8,427 nucleotides of DNA from an uncultured Clostridia bacterium. GTDB taxonomy: Bacteria > Bacillota > Clostridia > TANB77 > CAG-508. Positions 6,293 through 8,427 of this stretch are shown in pieces. Position numbers and translations under genes: made by a program. Every line of letters starts with the position of its first letter. The stretch's first letter is position 1. The notes beneath the pieces are model-generated. The model was not told where the DNA came from. It searched no databases and saw only the letters and a list, made by a program, of their open reading frames with translations. Location: contig CANRGM010000045.1 of NCBI GenBank assembly GCA_947630155.1, positions 1 to 8,427 on the forward strand, in the 5' to 3' direction.

Positions 6293-7031
6293 TTAATATT
6301 CAACTTTTAATAAATACAAACCTTGAGGTGGTAAGGTTTTTCCTGCCATTTGTCTGTCTCCTGATAAAATAATCTTAGATATATCATAACTTTTTATTTT
6401 TCCTAACCCGACTTCTACCAATGTTCCAGAAATAATTCTAACCATATTATATAAGAACCCACTTCCAGTTAATTCAATAAAAATTCTTTCTCCATGAATC
6501 TCAATATTAGTTTTAAAAATCTTTCTAACGCTATTTTTACTACTGGTACCGGCTTGCCTTAAAACCTTTAAAATCATGTTCTCCTTCAAAGCATTTGATA
6601 GCCTTTTTCATTTCTTCTATATCAAGTTTTATTGGCACATGATACTCATAATTCCTATAAATCGCACTACCATATTCTGAATTATTAATAACATATCTAT
6701 AAGTTTTTTTCTTACAATTGTATCTGCTATGAAATCTTTCATCAACCTCTTCTGCACTTTTGATAACAATTGATTTCTTTACCTTGGTATTAATAGCAAT
6801 TGGAAATTTTTCCACCGGAATATTACTATTTGTCTTAAAATTAGCCACTTGAGCCCAAGCATGAACTCCTGCATCTGTTCTCCCAGAGGCATTTAACTCT
6901 ATATTCTCCTCTTTGGTAATTTCTTTAATAGCTCTTTCAATTTCACCTTGAATATTCAATTTATTTGGCTGTTTTTGCCAACCATTAAAATCTTTTCCAT
7001 CATACTCTATGGTTAATTTAATATTTCGCAT
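6293..7031 (-). CDS. truA: tRNA pseudouridine(38-40) synthase, intact only with one +1 shift at a CGG codon
   Basis: TruA converts uridines 38-40 of the tRNA anticodon arm to pseudouridine. The N-terminus MRNIKLTIEYDGKDFNGWQ and the catalytic motif SGRTDAGVHA (Asp53) are clear, as is the C-terminal FLYNMVRIISGTLVEVG. I chose the ATG at 7031: GGAG (7039-7042) lies 7 bases away, against one base for the ATG at 7037. In a single frame the protein stops at 163 residues, at CGG TAC CAG TAG. Skipping the C of the CGG at 6549-6551 joins FKGFKAS to GTSSKNSVRKIF and gives 245 residues, the normal length (B. subtilis about 247). No other defect is visible. The downstream part has no start or ribosome-binding site of its own at the junction. 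Either the site is decoded by +1 shifting, or it is a mutation or assembly error. Confidence 0.88.
6549..6551 (-). other. +1 shift site in truA: AGC CGG TAC read as AGC GGT
   Basis: CGG is codon 161 counted from the ATG at 7031. Skipping the C restores the conserved glycine of the KASGTSSKNS segment. Without a shift, translation stops three codons later. The layout (codon, extra C, GGN) is the same as at the three spoIVB sites, with different flanking codons. Confidence 0.83.
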
Positions 7032-7055
7032 TTTCATTCTCCATTCATAATCAAT

Positions 7056-7061
7056 ATTATA
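7056..7061 (-). promoter_or_regulatory. Possible -10 box of truA
   Basis: TATAAT on the minus strand lies 24 bases upstream of the chosen truA ATG, between the ATG and hairpin element copy 2. No convincing -35 is seen. Because a terminator follows cdaA, truA probably needs its own promoter. Confidence 0.35.
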
Positions 7062-7099
7062 TAGTTTATTTTTACTTCGAACATTTTAGTTTTATATTT

Positions 7100-7280
7100 C
7101 TGTAGAGTAGTCCAATTCAATATTTATGTAATGCGGTTAAATATATTATTATGCAGTGAAGTGCGCAGCTTGGCGCCCCCACCTAAAGTCTTCCTCTCAA
7201 ACTCCCACGCCAGCAAACGAACGGAATAATAATATATTTAACCGCATTACATAAATATTGAATTGGACGGCTTTCTGCAA
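7100..7280. repeat. Long-hairpin element, copy 2 (candidate structured RNA or small mobile palindrome)
   Basis: Same orientation as copy 1, offset by 5,660 bases. A perfect 39-bp stem is formed by 7114-7152 and 7226-7264; the flanking GTCC/GGAC extends it to 43 pairs. The core is 73 bases (7153-7225). Relative to copy 1, each arm differs at eight positions and every change is matched on the opposite arm. The core differs at seven of 73 positions. Both copies keep GTAGTCC-type left ends and a CTGCAAAA right end. The right end abuts the cdaA terminator, and the left end is about 70 bases upstream of truA. No coding frame and no clear target-site duplication are seen. Confidence 0.85.
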
Positions 7281-7303
7281 AAAAAGGGCGATATACTTCG
7301 CCC
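7279..7303 (-). terminator. Intrinsic terminator of cdaA
   Basis: On the minus strand GGGCGA, a 6-base loop and TCGCCC (7286-7303) are followed by seven T residues (7279-7285). The hairpin begins one base after the cdaA stop codon. The T-run merges with the end of hairpin element copy 2. Confidence 0.88.
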
Positions 7304-7304
7304 A

Positions 7305-8204
7305 TTATTTTGATTTAGTTTCCGTTTGCTTTCCATTAATTTTCTTTCTAATCTTATCAATACTACTATCCATACCATTAATATTATTTAATAACAATTG
7401 CCTTAAATTATCCTCATCAATATCAACAATCAATTTTCCATCTTTAGCAACAGAAATTTTTCCAGACTCTTCAGAAACAATAATAACAATGCTATCAGTT
7501 TCCTTTGCCATTCCCAATGCTGCTCTATGCCTTGTTCCTAAAGCTTTTGAAATATCACTATCACTAGCTAAAGGTAAAATACATGCTGCAGCCTTTATTT
7601 TGTTCTCACTAATTATAACTGCACCATCATGTAAAGGAGTATTGGGAACAAAAATATTTACCAATAATTGAGGAGAAACATCAGAGTTTATTATAATACC
7701 TGTATCAATAATATCTTGAACTTTAATATCTCTTTCAATTACAATAAGTGCACCTGTTTTGGTTTTAGCAAGCTCACTTACAGCTATCATTATTTTATAA
7801 ACATCTTCTTTTGACTTAGTTTCTAATGCTTTTTCTATTCCAAAGAACTTAGTCAATTTATTAGTTCCAAGCTGTTCTAATGCTCTTCTTAATTCTGGCT
7901 GGAATATTACTATTAATGCTATAACACCATAAGATAAAAATGATGTTAAAATATAGTTCAATATTTGCAAATGTAATAAAGAACTTAAAGCAGTTATAAC
8001 AATATATAAGAATATTCCCTTCATTAATTGCCAAACTCTAGTCTTTCTTGAAGCCTTTATCAGTTTATATATAAGAAATACTACAATTATTACATCTATT
8101 ATTAGTGGCACTAATTTTATTGGATATTGATATAATTCATGAACATAACCTACTATATTTTTTTGAAAATACGTATTTATATTCTTCATAAAATTTTCTA
8201 TCAT
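7305..8204 (-). CDS. cdaA: Membrane-bound diadenylate cyclase (c-di-AMP synthase), CdaA type
   Basis: CdaA makes cyclic di-AMP from two ATP at the cytoplasmic membrane; this second messenger controls potassium and osmolyte uptake and cell-wall balance. The 299-residue product has three transmembrane helices between residues 30 and 100, then a linker beginning FQPELRRALEQLG. The DAC domain follows, with both signature motifs: LHDGAVI (Asp193-Gly-Ala) and TRHRAALG (Arg225-His-Arg). The length is slightly above the usual 270-285 because of a charged tail. AGGAG lies 7 bases before the ATG. It sits 23 bases after the 41-residue membrane protein gene, so the two are probably co-transcribed, and a terminator follows directly. 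The regulator gene ybbR (cdaR), which usually follows cdaA in Firmicutes, is missing here. No CGG codon is used. Confidence 0.95.
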   Translation of the reverse strand: MIENFMKNINTYFQKNIVGYVHELYQYPIKLVPLIIDVIIVVFLIYKLIKASRKTRVWQLMKGIFLYIVITALSSLLHLQILNYILTSFLSYGVIALIVIFQPELRRALEQLGTNKLTKFFGIEKALETKSKEDVYKIMIAVSELAKTKTGALIVIERDIKVQDIIDTGIIINSDVSPQLLVNIFVPNTPLHDGAVIISENKIKAAACILPLASDSDISKALGTRHRAALGMAKETDSIVIIVSEESGKISVAKDGKLIVDIDEDNLRQLLLNNINGMDSSIDKIRKKINGKQTETKSK

Positions 8205-8227
8205 ATTTTATCTCCTATAATTTCATA

Positions 8228-8353
8228 CTATCCTCTTGCTTGTATTAGATAATAAATTAATGTGAAGCATACAGATCCTATCATTAACAAGGCTAATATT
8301 CCTGCCATTATTTTTACTAAAATACCATTACTTCCATTATTTTTTCTTGACAT
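8228..8353 (-). CDS. 41-residue single-pass membrane protein upstream of cdaA
   Basis: The frame runs from an ATG at 8353 to a TAG at 8228. AAAGGAGG (8363-8370) is 9 bases upstream, an excellent ribosome-binding site. The product begins MSRKNNGSNGILVKIMAGIL and has one hydrophobic helix (about residues 12-37) ending near QARG, with a basic N-terminus. It is the first gene of the cdaA transcript, 23 bases before cdaA. The function is unknown; a small membrane partner of CdaA is possible but rests on position only. An overlapping ATG at 8359 in another frame gives only seven residues and lies 2-3 bases from the ribosome-binding site. Confidence 0.72.
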   Translation of the reverse strand: MSRKNNGSNGILVKIMAGILALLMIGSVCFTLIYYLIQARG

Positions 8354-8381
8354 AATTCATGTCCTCCTTTGTTAAAACTCT

Positions 8382-8393
8382 ACATAATTATGT
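8382..8393. promoter_or_regulatory. 12-base perfect palindrome overlapping the cdaA operon -10
   Basis: ACATAATTATGT is a perfect palindrome that overlaps the predicted -10 and start point of the promoter upstream of the small membrane protein gene. It could be an operator. Short A/T palindromes are common by chance in such DNA. Confidence 0.25.
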
Positions 8394-8418
8394 TAGCACA
8401 AATTTAGATTTTTTTCAA
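8390..8418 (-). promoter_or_regulatory. Predicted promoter of the small membrane protein-cdaA operon
   Basis: TTGAAA (8413-8418) and TAACAT (8390-8395) on the minus strand are 17 bases apart, with TG one base before the -10. Transcription would start near 8383, about 30 bases before the first ATG. Confidence 0.55.
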
Positions 8419-8427
8419 TATTTTTCG

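Noticed and set aside
6293..6589. Separate gene beginning MKENMILKVLRQAG
   Set aside because: Those first residues are TruA sequence (EGEHDFKGF) read in the wrong frame; the frame becomes TruA only after the shift site.
1440..7280. CRISPR array or integron attC interpretation of the two hairpin elements
   Set aside because: There are only two long copies 5.7 kb apart with no spacers, no adjacent cas or integrase genes, and no convincing attC core sites.
7258..7671. Plus-strand 137-codon frame
   Set aside because: It is antisense to cdaA, which is clearly the real gene.

Overview
The window looks like a chromosomal segment of an AT-rich, spore-forming member of the Clostridia. AGGAG-type ribosome-binding sites, a SpoIVB sporulation protease, a CdaA-type di-adenylate cyclase and strong A/T codon bias all point there; the species cannot be named from the sequence.

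Layout: the left edge holds the 5' part of topB (topoisomerase III, minus strand, running off the edge). A 480-base divergent intergenic region follows, with a C-rich/G-rich tract and the first copy of a ~183-base hairpin element. Next is murC (plus strand, TTG start), which ends at a long hairpin facing a membrane-anchored transglutaminase-like protein (minus). The remaining genes are all minus-strand: spoIVB, a small DUF2651-like membrane protein, truA, the second copy of the hairpin element, cdaA, and a 41-residue single-pass membrane protein that starts the cdaA transcript.

The most striking feature is a decoding anomaly. spoIVB and truA are not open in one frame: spoIVB needs three +1 shifts and truA one. 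All four shifts fall at an in-frame CGG codon, where skipping the C restores a GGN glycine that is conserved in the family. I found no CGG codon read in frame as arginine anywhere else in roughly 2,400 codons, although CGG occurs about ten times out of frame without harm, and CGA, CGC and CGT are used as arginine codons. With the shifts, SpoIVB is 418 aa with an intact His/Asp/Ser triad and TruA is 245 aa, both normal lengths. Genome-wide +1 decoding at an unassigned CGG codon (vacant-codon slippage or a CGGN-reading tRNA) explains the pattern better than ordinary gene decay. A systematic assembly error must still be excluded.

The second notable feature is the pair of hairpin elements (about 1440-1622 and 7100-7280). 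Each has a perfect 39-bp stem around a 73-base core. The two stems differ at eight positions, and every difference is compensated on the other arm. Differences in the core mostly become G-U pairs if the minus strand is transcribed. This suggests a structured RNA or a small mobile palindromic element.
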